A program made the position numbers and the translations under genes. From Brevibacterium aurantiacum (lineage in GTDB: Bacteria > Actinomycetota > Actinomycetes > Actinomycetales > Brevibacteriaceae), in assembly GCF_007558825.1 (NCBI RefSeq), contig NZ_VLTK01000002.1, positions 124,001 to 188,000 on the forward strand: DNA of 64,000 bases, given 5' to 3'. This document shows positions 36,437 through 45,324 of the stretch, piece after piece. How positions within the stretch are numbered: the stretch's first letter is position 1; each line of letters starts with the position of its first letter. The notes under the pieces were generated by a model. It had not been told where the DNA came from and made no database searches. It saw only the letters and a list, made by a program, of their open reading frames with translations.

Positions 36437-37321
36437 TCACAACCCCAACACCCTTACAGCGTTGTCCTTCATGATCAGCGGCACGGCGTCCTCTCTGATG
36501 CCCAGGGCTTCGAAGTCGTTGATCCAGCGCTCTGGGGTGATGAGTGGGAAGTCGGACCCGAAGAGCGTCTTCGTCCTGAGCATCGACCCGATCGCCCGTG
36601 TCAGCTGTGGTGGGAAGTACTTCGGTGACCACCCGGAGAGGTCGATGTAGACGTTGGCCTTGTGAGTGGCGATCGAGATCGAGGCATCGGCCCAGGGAAC
36701 CGAGGGGTGGGCGAAGATCATCGTCAGTTCAGGCAGATCAGCGGCCACATCGTCGAGCAGCATCGGGTCCGAGTACCGGAGTTTGATGCCGCGGCCACCG
36801 GGCAGTCCGGCACCTATCCCCGTCTGGCCGGTGTGGAACAGCGCGACGAGTCCTTGCTCGGCGCAGGCTTCGTAGATCGGGTAGTACTTGCGGTCGCTGG
36901 GGTCGACGCCCTGCAGGCTCGGGTGGAATTTCATGCCCCTGACCCCGTAGTTCACAGCGAGGTCCTGGACTCGGGCGACCGCCTCGGCGACGTTATGAGG
37001 ATCGACGGAGCCGAAGGGGATGAGGACATCGTTGTGTTCAGCAGCCTTCTGGGCGATCTTCTCGGACGAGACAGGGGGATGCCCGCCCAGGGCTGTCCTG
37101 GCGTCGACGGTGAAGATCACCGCGGCCATGTTGCGTTCCCGGTAGTAGGCGGCGAGGTCATCGACGGTAGGCGTGCGGGGGACCGATGCTTTGAAGTATC
37201 CCGCCGAGGCGTCGAGGAGCTCCCGATCGAGAGACGTGTGCTGGTCGTCGTCGGCCTCGACATGGGTGTGCACGTCGATTGCGGTGATCTTCGAGAGGTC
37301 GATGTTGGGCTGGTAGATCAT
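36437..37321 (-). CDS. amidohydrolase (ACMSD/2,3-dihydroxybenzoate decarboxylase-like TIM barrel)
   Basis: 294 residues. Metal-site signatures are 'AIDVHTHVE' (HxH), 'MKFHPSLQG', 'FAHPSVPWADASI' and 'LFGSDFPLITPERW' (the terminal Asp). This is the amidohydrolase-2 subfamily, which includes non-oxidative decarboxylases and hydrolases. Last gene of the leftward operon, 53 bp after the 3-hydroxyacyl-CoA dehydrogenase-like gene. Substrate unknown. Confidence 0.87.
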   Translation of the reverse strand: MIYQPNIDLSKITAIDVHTHVEADDDQHTSLDRELLDASAGYFKASVPRTPTVDDLAAYYRERNMAAVIFTVDARTALGGHPPVSSEKIAQKAAEHNDVLIPFGSVDPHNVAEAVARVQDLAVNYGVRGMKFHPSLQGVDPSDRKYYPIYEACAEQGLVALFHTGQTGIGAGLPGGRGIKLRYSDPMLLDDVAADLPELTMIFAHPSVPWADASISIATHKANVYIDLSGWSPKYFPPQLTRAIGSMLRTKTLFGSDFPLITPERWINDFEALGIREDAVPLIMKDNAVRVLGL

Positions 37322-37374
37322 GAGTGTCCTTCCGGAAGCGGGGTGGTCGGCATAGTGTTTGTGCGGGGCAGGAC

Positions 37375-38313
37375 CTACGGCAGCTCGCCGTACTTGCGTT
37401 TGAGTGCGATGAGTTCGAGAAGCATGTTGTCGCGTTGCTTCGATAGCACTGCCGGGTCACGACCCTGAAGCTCCTCATCAACACCGGAGATGAGCTTCTC
37501 CTTGAGATCCTCGCCGAGGTGGACCTGCCTCAGATCGTGCATCCACACTTCCTGAGGTGGCCCCAGATGGTCGAGCACGTGCCGCATTCCGCCGGACCCA
37601 CCCGACAGGGACTGCTGCGCGAGCGGCCCGAGGATGGCCCAGCGCAGACCGGGCCCGTAGGAGATAGCGGTGTCGATGTCGGCCACAGACACGACTCCAC
37701 GATCGACGAGTGAGTACGCTTCCTGCCACATGGCGGCCTGGAGGCGGTTGGCCACATGGCCGGGGAGTTCTGCGCGGACGAGGATCGGCTTCTTCCCGAT
37801 AGCCTCATAGACGGTCAGTGCACGATCGACGACCTCGGCCGGGGTATCGGGGGACGGGACGACCTCGACGAGGGGAACCAGGTGGGCCGGGTTGAACGGA
37901 TGACCGACGACGATGCGTCCCGGTGCCTTCGTCGCCTGTGCGTTCAATTGGCTCGGGGAGAACCCGGAAGTGGAGGAGGCGATGATCGCGGCCTTCGGGG
38001 CTGCGGCATCGATTTCGGCGAGCATGGGCTGCTTGACTTCGAGGCGTTCGGGCCCGTTCTCCTGCACGAAATCGGCACCGGCGACGGCCTCGGAGAGGCT
38101 GGGCGCGAAGGTGAGGTTGTCAAGGATTGAGGCGGCACTGCCGGAACCGGCGTCCTCAACACAGTTGGTCACCTGCTCGCGCAGCTGTTCTTCCGCTCCT
38201 TCGGCCGGGTCGAACGTCGTGACCCTGTGTCCCGCCGTCAGAAACCCGGTCGCCCAGGCGGCCCCGATGACACCGGTGCCGATGATCGCCACGTCAATTG
38301 ACTGTGTGCTCAT
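37375..38313 (-). CDS. 3-hydroxyacyl-CoA dehydrogenase / L-carnitine dehydrogenase family
   Basis: 312 residues. NAD-binding 'IGTGVIGAAWATGFLTAGH', catalytic block 'GHPFNPAHLVPLVEVVPS' with the active His, and the C-terminal helical 3HCDH domain. The length and ending are closer to L-carnitine/L-gulonate-type dehydrogenases than to FadB. ATGA overlap with the acetoacetyl-CoA synthetase gene implies a shared pathway producing or using 3-oxo or 3-hydroxy acids. Confidence 0.85.
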   Translation of the reverse strand: MSTQSIDVAIIGTGVIGAAWATGFLTAGHRVTTFDPAEGAEEQLREQVTNCVEDAGSGSAASILDNLTFAPSLSEAVAGADFVQENGPERLEVKQPMLAEIDAAAPKAAIIASSTSGFSPSQLNAQATKAPGRIVVGHPFNPAHLVPLVEVVPSPDTPAEVVDRALTVYEAIGKKPILVRAELPGHVANRLQAAMWQEAYSLVDRGVVSVADIDTAISYGPGLRWAILGPLAQQSLSGGSGGMRHVLDHLGPPQEVWMHDLRQVHLGEDLKEKLISGVDEELQGRDPAVLSKQRDNMLLELIALKRKYGELP

Positions 38314-40337
38314 GCGTTCATCTTCGCCTTCCGTGCCTGCGCATACTCCACATACTCATCGAGGGAGCGTGGGTCCTGCAGAGCCCCGGCGCTCGCCACC
38401 GAATCGGCGGTCGCGCCCTGAACGATGCGTTTGACCGGGACCTCGAGCTTCTTGCCCGTTCGACCCAGTGGGATCCGGGCCACCGGGACCACCTCGTCGG
38501 GGGTGTGACGAGGCGAGAGGCGTGTCTTCAGCTCACGCGAAATCCGACCCGAGAGCTCAGAAGTGAACGACACACCGGGCTCGCACTGGACGAAGAGGAC
38601 GAGCTCGCCCATCCCACCATCGGGATCCTCGAGGTGGATGACGAGGGCATCGGCCACCTCGGCGAGGGTGTCGAGGACGGAATAGAAGTCCGCGGTGCCA
38701 AGCCGCACCCCGCCCCGGTTAAGGGTGGCATCGGAACGGCCGGTGACGACGACCCCGCCACCGGTGGTGAACTTCGCCCAGTCGCCGTGGCGCCAGATGC
38801 CGAGGTATTTGTCGAAGTACGCAGCTGCGTAGCGGGCATCACCGTCGGGTCCCCAGAAGGTCACGGGCATGGACGGTGTCGGCTGGGTGATGACGAGTTC
38901 GCCAAGATCATCGATAACCTCATTGCCGGATGCGTCGAAGGCCGTGGCGGCGAATCCCAGGGAGATTCCCGACATCTCACCGGAGTACACGGGGGTCAGC
39001 GGGGAGGCTTGGAGGATGCCGGTGCACACATCGGTGCCCCCGCAGCCGACGTTGAGCAGCACCGACTGCCCGAATCGGTCCATGACCCATTCGTAGCCCT
39101 CGGCCGGCAGTGGTGCGCCGGCGGCCCCGAACTGCGAGACCGAGGACAGGTCGAATTCCTCAGTGGGGTTGAACCCGGCCTTGCGTGCGGACATGATCGC
39201 CCCGGGCGCGACCCCCATGAGAGTGGCCCTCGTCTTCGCGGCGATGCGCCAGAGCTCCTTGGGATCGGGGTAGTTGGGATTGCCGTCGATCATGACGATT
39301 GCGGATCCCACGACCAACCCACCGACGAGGGCATTCCACATCATCCACGCGGTCGTGGAGAACCAGCAGAACTGGCTGCCCGGGCCCAGATCGAAGTGCA
39401 GCCCGTGGTTCTTCAGCGTCTCGAGCAGAATGCCGCCATGGCTATGCACGATGGCCTTCGGCTTGCCCGTCGTGCCGGAGGAGAAGAGGATGAACAGCGG
39501 ATGGTCGAAGGGGACCGGTTCGAATTCCAATTCGGCAGATTCACCCGCCGAGGCGGCCCCGAGTCCCGCATAGTCAACGACATCGATCGCGTGATTGAGC
39601 CCCGATCCGGTGGTGAACTGTTCGCGGGTGCTCTCATCGAGGGTGAAGTCCCCGTAGTCAAGGGATACGAGGTGGGTCAGTGAGGGGAGTGCTGCGAGGA
39701 CCTCGGTGAGTTCGGCGCTGCGATCGATGCCCTTGTCGCCGTACATGTATCCGGGGATGGCGAAGAGCACGGTGGGTTCGACCTGGCTGAAGCGGTCGAT
39801 GACGGACTGCGTGCCGAACTCGGGAGCGCAGCTGGCCCAGATCGCGCCGAGACTGGCCGAGGCGAGGAAGGCGACGAGGGCCTCGGGCTGGTTGGGCAGA
39901 TACCCGACCACCCGATCACCCTTCCTCACCCCCAAGTCCACGAGCCCGGCACGGACTCTGGCCACCTCGGTGCGCAGCTCGGCAAATGTCAGAGTGAAGT
40001 CATCTCGAGTCTGGGATACCGCGGTCACGGCCACGTCGTCGGCCTGATCGGGAGTGCCGAATGAGTGCTCGGCGTAGTTGAGCGTTGCGCCGGAAAACCA
40101 GCGAGCGTGCGGCATGACCCGTTCGCCGAGCACCGAGATGTATGGGGTGTGGGACTGGACGCCGAAGTACTCCCAGACAGATTCCCAGAAGTCCTCGATG
40201 TCGGTGATCGACCAGGTGTAGAGCTCGTCCCAACTGGTGAACGAGTACCCGAATTTTTGGTTGACCCAACCGAGGAAGTCACCGATGCGGCTGGTCTCAA
40301 GGGCATCGGAGGGAACCTCGCGGATGATTGTCGACAT
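38310..40337 (-). CDS. acetoacetyl-CoA synthetase (acetoacetate-CoA ligase)
   Basis: 675 residues, the full AACS size. 'FLGWVNQKFGYSFTSWDELY' in the N-terminal extension, AMP motif 'ILFSSGTTGKPKAIVHSHGG', 'CWFSTTAWMMWN' and the C-terminal lysine in 'RTGKKLEVPVKRI' match acetoacetate-CoA ligases. It activates acetoacetate or a similar 3-oxo acid with ATP. ATG 40337 is used because AGAGGACC lies just upstream. It is 11 bp after the hydratase and overlaps the next gene by 4 bp. Confidence 0.9.
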   Translation of the reverse strand: MSTIIREVPSDALETSRIGDFLGWVNQKFGYSFTSWDELYTWSITDIEDFWESVWEYFGVQSHTPYISVLGERVMPHARWFSGATLNYAEHSFGTPDQADDVAVTAVSQTRDDFTLTFAELRTEVARVRAGLVDLGVRKGDRVVGYLPNQPEALVAFLASASLGAIWASCAPEFGTQSVIDRFSQVEPTVLFAIPGYMYGDKGIDRSAELTEVLAALPSLTHLVSLDYGDFTLDESTREQFTTGSGLNHAIDVVDYAGLGAASAGESAELEFEPVPFDHPLFILFSSGTTGKPKAIVHSHGGILLETLKNHGLHFDLGPGSQFCWFSTTAWMMWNALVGGLVVGSAIVMIDGNPNYPDPKELWRIAAKTRATLMGVAPGAIMSARKAGFNPTEEFDLSSVSQFGAAGAPLPAEGYEWVMDRFGQSVLLNVGCGGTDVCTGILQASPLTPVYSGEMSGISLGFAATAFDASGNEVIDDLGELVITQPTPSMPVTFWGPDGDARYAAAYFDKYLGIWRHGDWAKFTTGGGVVVTGRSDATLNRGGVRLGTADFYSVLDTLAEVADALVIHLEDPDGGMGELVLFVQCEPGVSFTSELSGRISRELKTRLSPRHTPDEVVPVARIPLGRTGKKLEVPVKRIVQGATADSVASAGALQDPRSLDEYVEYAQARKAKMNA

Positions 40338-40348
40338 ATAGGGTCCTC

Positions 40349-41173
40349 TCACTTCGTGACTTTGGGGCCGGAGCCGTCGAGGAAGGCGTGCATGAGGTCC
40401 TTGGCCTCGGTACTCGACTGGGCCACGGTGGCCATGAGGGACTCCATCATGTAGCCCTCGTCGCGGCCGGATTCGACGATGCGGGGCAGCGCCTGGGTGA
40501 TCGCATAGTTCGTCACCGGGGAGTTCGAAGCGATCGAAGCGGCGAGTTCGCGTGCCTTGGCCATTCCTCCACCGGCGTCGACGCGGTAGTTGACGAGGCC
40601 GATGGCTTCAGCCTCGACCGCGTCGAAGCGGCGGCCGGTGAGCATCATGTCCTGGACGCGGGAGAGTCCGATGAGGCGGGGGACGCGGACAGAGGCGCCG
40701 CCACCGACGAAGAGTCCGCGCTTGCCTTCGGGCAGTGCGAAGTACGCGGTCTCTTCGGCCACACGCAGGTGAGCCGCGGTGGCGAGTTCGAGTCCGCCGC
40801 CGATGACTCCGCCCTGGAGGACGGCGACGACGGGGATCTGGGATTCGGTGATCCGGTTCATCGTCGTGTGCCAGCCGCGCGAGTGGTGGAGGCCGGCCAC
40901 GGCATCGCGTTCGGCCATTTCGGCCAGGTCGAGGCCCGCGCAGAAGTGATCGCCGGTGGAATTGAGGATGATCGCGGAGACCTCGGGTGGGGTGCGGAAG
41001 AACTCTCCGAGGCTGGCTACCGTCGCATCATCGAGTGCGTTGCGTTTGGCAGGACGGTCGAGGGTGAGGATGCCGATGTTGCCCTCGGCGCTGAAGTGCA
41101 GCGTGTCGGAGATGTCGACCGTGGTCGGCTGTGCGGAGACATCGGTGAGGTGGGAAGTGGGGAGATCGGTCAT
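40349..41173 (-). CDS. enoyl-CoA hydratase/isomerase (crotonase) family
   Basis: 274 residues. The oxyanion-hole block 'DHFCAGLDLAEM' and 'GGVIGGGLELA..HLRVAEETAYFALPEGKRG' are present, with both hydratase glutamates (LELA and PEG). It hydrates 2-enoyl-CoA in beta-oxidation-like routes. The N-terminus is about 25 residues longer than usual. ATGA overlap with the acyl-CoA ligase gene. Confidence 0.9.
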   Translation of the reverse strand: MTDLPTSHLTDVSAQPTTVDISDTLHFSAEGNIGILTLDRPAKRNALDDATVASLGEFFRTPPEVSAIILNSTGDHFCAGLDLAEMAERDAVAGLHHSRGWHTTMNRITESQIPVVAVLQGGVIGGGLELATAAHLRVAEETAYFALPEGKRGLFVGGGASVRVPRLIGLSRVQDMMLTGRRFDAVEAEAIGLVNYRVDAGGGMAKARELAASIASNSPVTNYAITQALPRIVESGRDEGYMMESLMATVAQSSTEAKDLMHAFLDGSGPKVTK

Positions 41174-42780
41174 GCGTTGTCCTTCGGTGCTGGTGCACAG
41201 TTGTCAGTGCTGGGGGCTGAGGGGCCGGTGGTGGCATGGGCGCCGAGTCCGCCGGCTGTGCGCAGGGAGACCTTGTGCACCTTTCCGGAGCCGGTGCGTG
41301 GCAGTTCGTCGACGAGGTCGAAGTACTTCGGCACCTTGTACTTGGCTAGGCGGGCCAGGAGGAAGTCGCGCAGCTCTTCGCAAGTTGGGGCTGAAGCCGC
41401 AGACTCGACTCCGGCATCAGCGCCAGACTCGGTCTCTGGAACAGACACGATGACGAAGGCGTGGCCGACTTCGCCCCACCGTTCATCTGGTGCCGCGACG
41501 ACCGCGGCCTCAGCCACGCCCGGGTGGTCGAAGAGGGCCGATTCCACCTCGGCGGGATAGACGTTCTCGCCTCCGGAGATGAACATGTCCTTGAGTCGGT
41601 CGACGATGAAGAGGAACCCATCGGCATCGAGATAGCCGATATCGCCGGTGTGGAACCAGCCGCCGGGAGAGAACGCCGCATCGGTTGCGGCCTGATTGTT
41701 CCAGTAGCCGCCGGTGACATTGGGTCCGCGGACGACGATCTCACCTTTGACTCCGGACGAACATAGGTTCCCTGAGGCATCGCGGACCTCCACCTCGGTG
41801 AAGGGCACGGCCCGTCCCGCCGATCCCGGCTTGTCCAAGGCGCTCGCGGCGGGCAGGAACGTGCAACCGGGGGAGGTTTCGGTGAGCCCGTAGCCCTGAC
41901 AGAACATGATGTCTTTGGCCTGGAAAGCCTCGATGAGGGAGACCGGGATCGGGGCACCACCGGAGTTGACGAAGCGCAGCGATGTGAGGTCCGCAGTATT
42001 CCACCTCGGTGATTGGAGCATGTCGGAGAACATGGTCGTCACCCCGGCCATCCAGGTCAGTCCCTCGTGTTCGATGGCGTCGAAGGCACGGTCAACGTCC
42101 CACGTGGATTCGATGAGCATGTGCGCCCCGCGCAGATAACTGGTCATCACCTGTTGGTCGAGGCCGATGACGTGGAAGAGCGGAGCGGTGACCAGGGTGA
42201 CGTCATCGGCGGTGAGATCCGTGTTGAGGAGGAGGTTGAAGGAGTTCCACAGCAGGTTGGCATGAGTCAGCACCGCGCCCTTGGGTCGCCCGGTCGTCCC
42301 GGAGGTGAAGAGCAGGAACGCCGGTTCGTCACCAGTGACTTCGGCGGCAGGCACAACCGGAATGTTCGACGAGGTGGCAGGGTCCTCCCAACGCACCATT
42401 TCAGGGGCGACGTCCGCGCTGAGTTTCCCTGCGGTCGCGGACATATCGGGTGCGACGTACAGGTGGGCCACCTCGGCGAGGGCGAGCTGATAGTCGAGCT
42501 CGGCCGGGGCCAGGCGCCAGTTGAGCGGGATGAAGATTGCTCCCAGGCGCAGGCAAGCCAGCAGAACGACGATCGTCGCTGGGTGGTTGGGACCCAGGTA
42601 GGCGACACGGTCACCTCGCCGAACACCCTGGTTGTGCAGGTCAGCGGCGCAGGCCAGGGTGCGTTCGTGCATCTGAGTATAGGAATATGCGTCGTCGGCG
42701 AAGGTGATCGCGATCTTCTCGCCGTAGTCGGTGGCCTGGCGTTCGGAGAGCCTGGCCAGGCTGGGATGGGCGAAGGTCAC
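41170..42780 (-). CDS. AMP-forming acyl-CoA ligase
   Basis: 536 residues. Motifs of the acyl-adenylate family: 'FLLFTSGTTGRPKGAVLTHAN' (P-loop), 'GYGLTETSPG', 'GWFHTGDIGYLD' and the C-terminal 'LPRTGSGKVHK' lysine. It activates a fatty or aromatic acid. The open frame extends to 43206, but the true start is GTG 42780, which overlaps the transporter stop by 4 bp (GTGA). A Ser/Ala-rich insertion lies near residue 450. Placed between an MHS transporter and a hydratase, it probably activates the imported acid. Confidence 0.9.
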   Translation of the reverse strand: MTFAHPSLARLSERQATDYGEKIAITFADDAYSYTQMHERTLACAADLHNQGVRRGDRVAYLGPNHPATIVVLLACLRLGAIFIPLNWRLAPAELDYQLALAEVAHLYVAPDMSATAGKLSADVAPEMVRWEDPATSSNIPVVPAAEVTGDEPAFLLFTSGTTGRPKGAVLTHANLLWNSFNLLLNTDLTADDVTLVTAPLFHVIGLDQQVMTSYLRGAHMLIESTWDVDRAFDAIEHEGLTWMAGVTTMFSDMLQSPRWNTADLTSLRFVNSGGAPIPVSLIEAFQAKDIMFCQGYGLTETSPGCTFLPAASALDKPGSAGRAVPFTEVEVRDASGNLCSSGVKGEIVVRGPNVTGGYWNNQAATDAAFSPGGWFHTGDIGYLDADGFLFIVDRLKDMFISGGENVYPAEVESALFDHPGVAEAAVVAAPDERWGEVGHAFVIVSVPETESGADAGVESAASAPTCEELRDFLLARLAKYKVPKYFDLVDELPRTGSGKVHKVSLRTAGGLGAHATTGPSAPSTDNCAPAPKDNA

Positions 42781-44162
42781 AGAGTTGGTCCTTCCACGGC
42801 TGCCGGTGGGGTGGTGTTCGTCGATGGTGTGCGAGAGGTTCCTGGAGTCTCGGCGAAGTGCTGTTCGGACAGGGTCCGTGACTTCGTCTCTCCCAGGCGC
42901 CAGATGCAGAGGATGCTGATAGCGGCCACCGCCAGGAGAACGATGGACAGCGGAATGGTCGACGGAGACCCGGTCGAGCTCATGATCGCGGCGAAGAGCA
43001 CGGGGGAGATGCCCGCACCGATGCCGGCGATCTGGTAGCCCAGTGAGGCACCTGTGTAGCGGTGTTCGGTGTCGAAGAGCTCCGAGTAGAGACCGGCCAG
43101 CGGGCCGTAGATCATCGGGTGGATGATGCCCTGGCCGATGACCATGCCGATGGTGATGATCAGACCGTTCTTCGTCTCCAGCATGGGGAAGAGGGCGAAG
43201 CCCCAAGCGGCGATGAGCACGGCTCCGGCGATGACGAGGGGCCTGCGCCCGATCGTGTCGGAAAGGCGGGACCAGCCGATGATGCCGAAGATTGCGAAGA
43301 AGGAGGAGAAGGACAGGGCATTGAGGATCGTCTGTCGTTCGATGCCGATCTGGACGCCGTAGGCGATGGAGTAGGTGGTGAGCAGACCCTGGAACATGAA
43401 GGCCGAGAGACCTACGCCGACGGCGAGCACCAGCGTCAGCGGCTGCTTGCGCAGGGTCGCGATGATCGGGATGCCACGCTTTGGCGTGCGCTTCTTCGCT
43501 GCGAGGAATTCAGGCGATTCGTCGACGGCGGAGCGGACGATGACGCCGATGATCAGTAGGAGGACCGAGGCGAGGAACGGCAGGCGCCAGCCCCAGGCGA
43601 TGAAGGCATCCGGGCCCATGGCTGCCAGGGTGCCGGCGATGACGAGTGCGGAGACGAGCTGACCGGTGGGCGCTCCGGCGCTGGTGAAGCTGGCCCAGAA
43701 GCCGCGGTTCTTGGTGGCGTGCTCGGCAGACATGAGCATGGCGCCGCCCCATTCGCCGCCGATGGCAACACCCTGGATGACGCGGATGAGGATGAGGAGG
43801 ACCGGGGCGATGAGCCCTGCCTGGTCGTAGGTGGGCAGCAGTCCGATCGCGGTGGAGGCGATGCCGATGGTGAACATGCTGAGCACGAGCATGCGTTTGC
43901 GCCCCAGCTTGTCGCCGAAGTGGCCGAAGATGATGCCGCCCAGGGGGCGAGCCAGATAGCCGGTGGCGAATGTGGCCAAGCTGGCCAGTGTGCCGATGGC
44001 TGGGGTGAGGTTGGAGAAGAACACCTCCTTGAAGACAAGGGCGGCGCAGACGGAGTAGACGAAGAAGTCGTAGTACTCGATGACGCTGCCCAGGTACGCC
44101 GAGGCGGCTGCTCGCTTGAGCATCGGTGTCGATTTCGTTGGCGTGGAGTTCGCGGAAGCCAT
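42777..44162 (-). CDS. MFS transporter, metabolite:H+ symporter (MHS) family
   Basis: 461 residues. 'SAYLGSVIEYYDFFVYSVCAA' and 'GYLARPLGGIIFGHFGDKLGRKRML' place it in the MHS family with the transporter at 18682, to which it is clearly related. First gene of the leftward acyl-CoA operon, divergent from the PaaX regulator, so it is the likely importer of that operon's substrate. Confidence 0.92.
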   Translation of the reverse strand: MASANSTPTKSTPMLKRAAASAYLGSVIEYYDFFVYSVCAALVFKEVFFSNLTPAIGTLASLATFATGYLARPLGGIIFGHFGDKLGRKRMLVLSMFTIGIASTAIGLLPTYDQAGLIAPVLLILIRVIQGVAIGGEWGGAMLMSAEHATKNRGFWASFTSAGAPTGQLVSALVIAGTLAAMGPDAFIAWGWRLPFLASVLLLIIGVIVRSAVDESPEFLAAKKRTPKRGIPIIATLRKQPLTLVLAVGVGLSAFMFQGLLTTYSIAYGVQIGIERQTILNALSFSSFFAIFGIIGWSRLSDTIGRRPLVIAGAVLIAAWGFALFPMLETKNGLIITIGMVIGQGIIHPMIYGPLAGLYSELFDTEHRYTGASLGYQIAGIGAGISPVLFAAIMSSTGSPSTIPLSIVLLAVAAISILCIWRLGETKSRTLSEQHFAETPGTSRTPSTNTTPPAAVEGPTL

Positions 44163-44249
44163 GTGATCCTCGCTGATTATTTGGCTTGAACGGTTGTCGG
44201 GCGCGGTGGGGAGGAAGCCCGATCCTCACTGACCGGGCTCGGATCGATA

Positions 44250-44264
44250 CTATGCATCACATAG
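44250..44264. promoter_or_regulatory. candidate operator CTATG-CATCA-CATAG
   Basis: A 5-bp-arm palindrome in the 168-bp gap between the MHS transporter and the PaaX gene, on the transporter side of the A/T-rich centre. A plausible regulator site; short arms keep confidence low. Confidence 0.35.
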
Positions 44265-44282
44265 CGGTCACGTCAACGAATT

Positions 44283-44297
44283 GCGATATATTATCGC
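44283..44297. promoter_or_regulatory. candidate PaaX operator GCGATA-TAT-TATCGC
   Basis: Perfect 6-bp-arm palindrome, 33 bp before the PaaX ATG and over its presumed -35 region (the -10-like TAAAGT is at 44319-44324). The position suits autorepression and control of the divergent operon. Confidence 0.5.
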
Positions 44298-44330
44298 GGT
44301 TGAGTGCGGAGGAGACCGTAAAGTAGTTCC

Positions 44331-45137
44331 ATGACGGTTCACCCTCAGTCCCTCTTCTTCGCGCTCGCCGGCCTGCACATGCTCGATGACCCCAGGCCGC
44401 TGAGTGGCACGTCGATTGTGTTCGTCATGGGCGAGCTGGGTGTGGGGGAGTCGGCCGCCCGGTCCGTGCTGCAGCGGATGACGGCAAAGGAGTTCATCGT
44501 CCGTCACAAGGAGGGGCGCAAGACCTTCTACACCCTGTCTGACCGGGGCCGTGCGATTCTGCGCGAAGGTCAAGAGAAGATGTTCGCCGGCTGGCAGCCC
44601 CAGGATTGGGATGGCCGCTGGACCTTTGTCCGAATCCAGGTCCCGGAGTCGAAGAGGACTCTGCGCCACCAGATGTCGTCGCGACTGTCTTGGGCCGGCT
44701 TCGGTCAAGTCGACGGAGGTCCCTGGGTGGCACCTGGGCCGCATGATGTGGCTACGATCCTGGGGCCTGAGCAGTCCGAGATCTCCCCGATCGTCGTCTA
44801 CGGCAGGCCGCAGCCGCCGACGACCGAACAGATGCTAGTCGCAGCGTTTGATCTGGGGGAGCAGGCAGAGCGGTACGGAGAGTTTGGTGAGAAGTGGTCC
44901 TGTACGGACCCGGCGGCATTATCTCCGATGGGCGCGTTGGTTAAGCGTGTGGAGCTGCATTTCGATTGGCTGACGCTGACGCGTACTGATCCCCAGCTAC
45001 CCGCGTCGTTGTTGCCTGAGGGCTGGCCGGGGAGTGCGCAGAATGAATTGTTCCGAAGCGTCAATTTGGGATTGAGTAACCAGGAGTATGCTGCCGCTGC
45101 GGATTTTATTGCGGGGACTACATCGGAATTTTGGTGA
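44331..45137 (+). CDS. PaaX-family transcriptional regulator
   Basis: 268 residues. N-terminal PaaX winged helix ('LFFALAGLHMLDD', 'MGELGVGESAARSVLQRMTA', 'KTFYTLSDRGRAILREG'), the central Cas2-like fold ('WTFVRIQVPESKRTLRHQM') and the C-terminal domain. PaaX proteins repress aryl- or acyl-CoA catabolic genes and are released by the CoA ester, which fits the divergent operon starting with transporter and CoA ligase. TAAAGT lies 6 bases before the ATG, while GGAGGAG is too far away, so a leaderless message is likely. Confidence 0.92.
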   Translation: MTVHPQSLFFALAGLHMLDDPRPLSGTSIVFVMGELGVGESAARSVLQRMTAKEFIVRHKEGRKTFYTLSDRGRAILREGQEKMFAGWQPQDWDGRWTFVRIQVPESKRTLRHQMSSRLSWAGFGQVDGGPWVAPGPHDVATILGPEQSEISPIVVYGRPQPPTTEQMLVAAFDLGEQAERYGEFGEKWSCTDPAALSPMGALVKRVELHFDWLTLTRTDPQLPASLLPEGWPGSAQNELFRSVNLGLSNQEYAAAADFIAGTTSEFW

Positions 45138-45294
45138 TATCTTCGATTTATGATATCCACTGGTCAGATTATTGATACTACGTACGTACCCGACATCGCA
45201 AGAGGCCTCGAGTCGTATGTAACATTTGAGTAACCATTGCGGTAGTTTTGTATCCCGGTGGGCAGGTTGCTGATTTTCGACGGGTACTCTGATG

Positions 45295-45309
45295 GAAAGT
45301 TGAACTTTC
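45295..45309. promoter_or_regulatory. palindrome GAAAGTT-G-AACTTTC in the leader of the DUF4352 gene
   Basis: 7-bp perfect arms, 16 bp before ATG 45325 and close after a TACTCT -10-like element. It could be an operator or a small leader hairpin. The surrounding 45140-45330 stretch is clearly more A/T rich than the rest of the window. Confidence 0.4.
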
Positions 45310-45324
45310 TATTATCGAGGTAAA

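Noticed and set aside
38298..39683. 461-codon rightward open frame
   Set aside because: Antisense shadow of the acetoacetyl-CoA synthetase.
42781..43206. N-terminal extension of the acyl-CoA ligase frame
   Set aside because: Extension is Arg/His/Pro-rich shadow of the MHS transporter; GTG 42780 overlaps the transporter stop in the usual coupled fashion.
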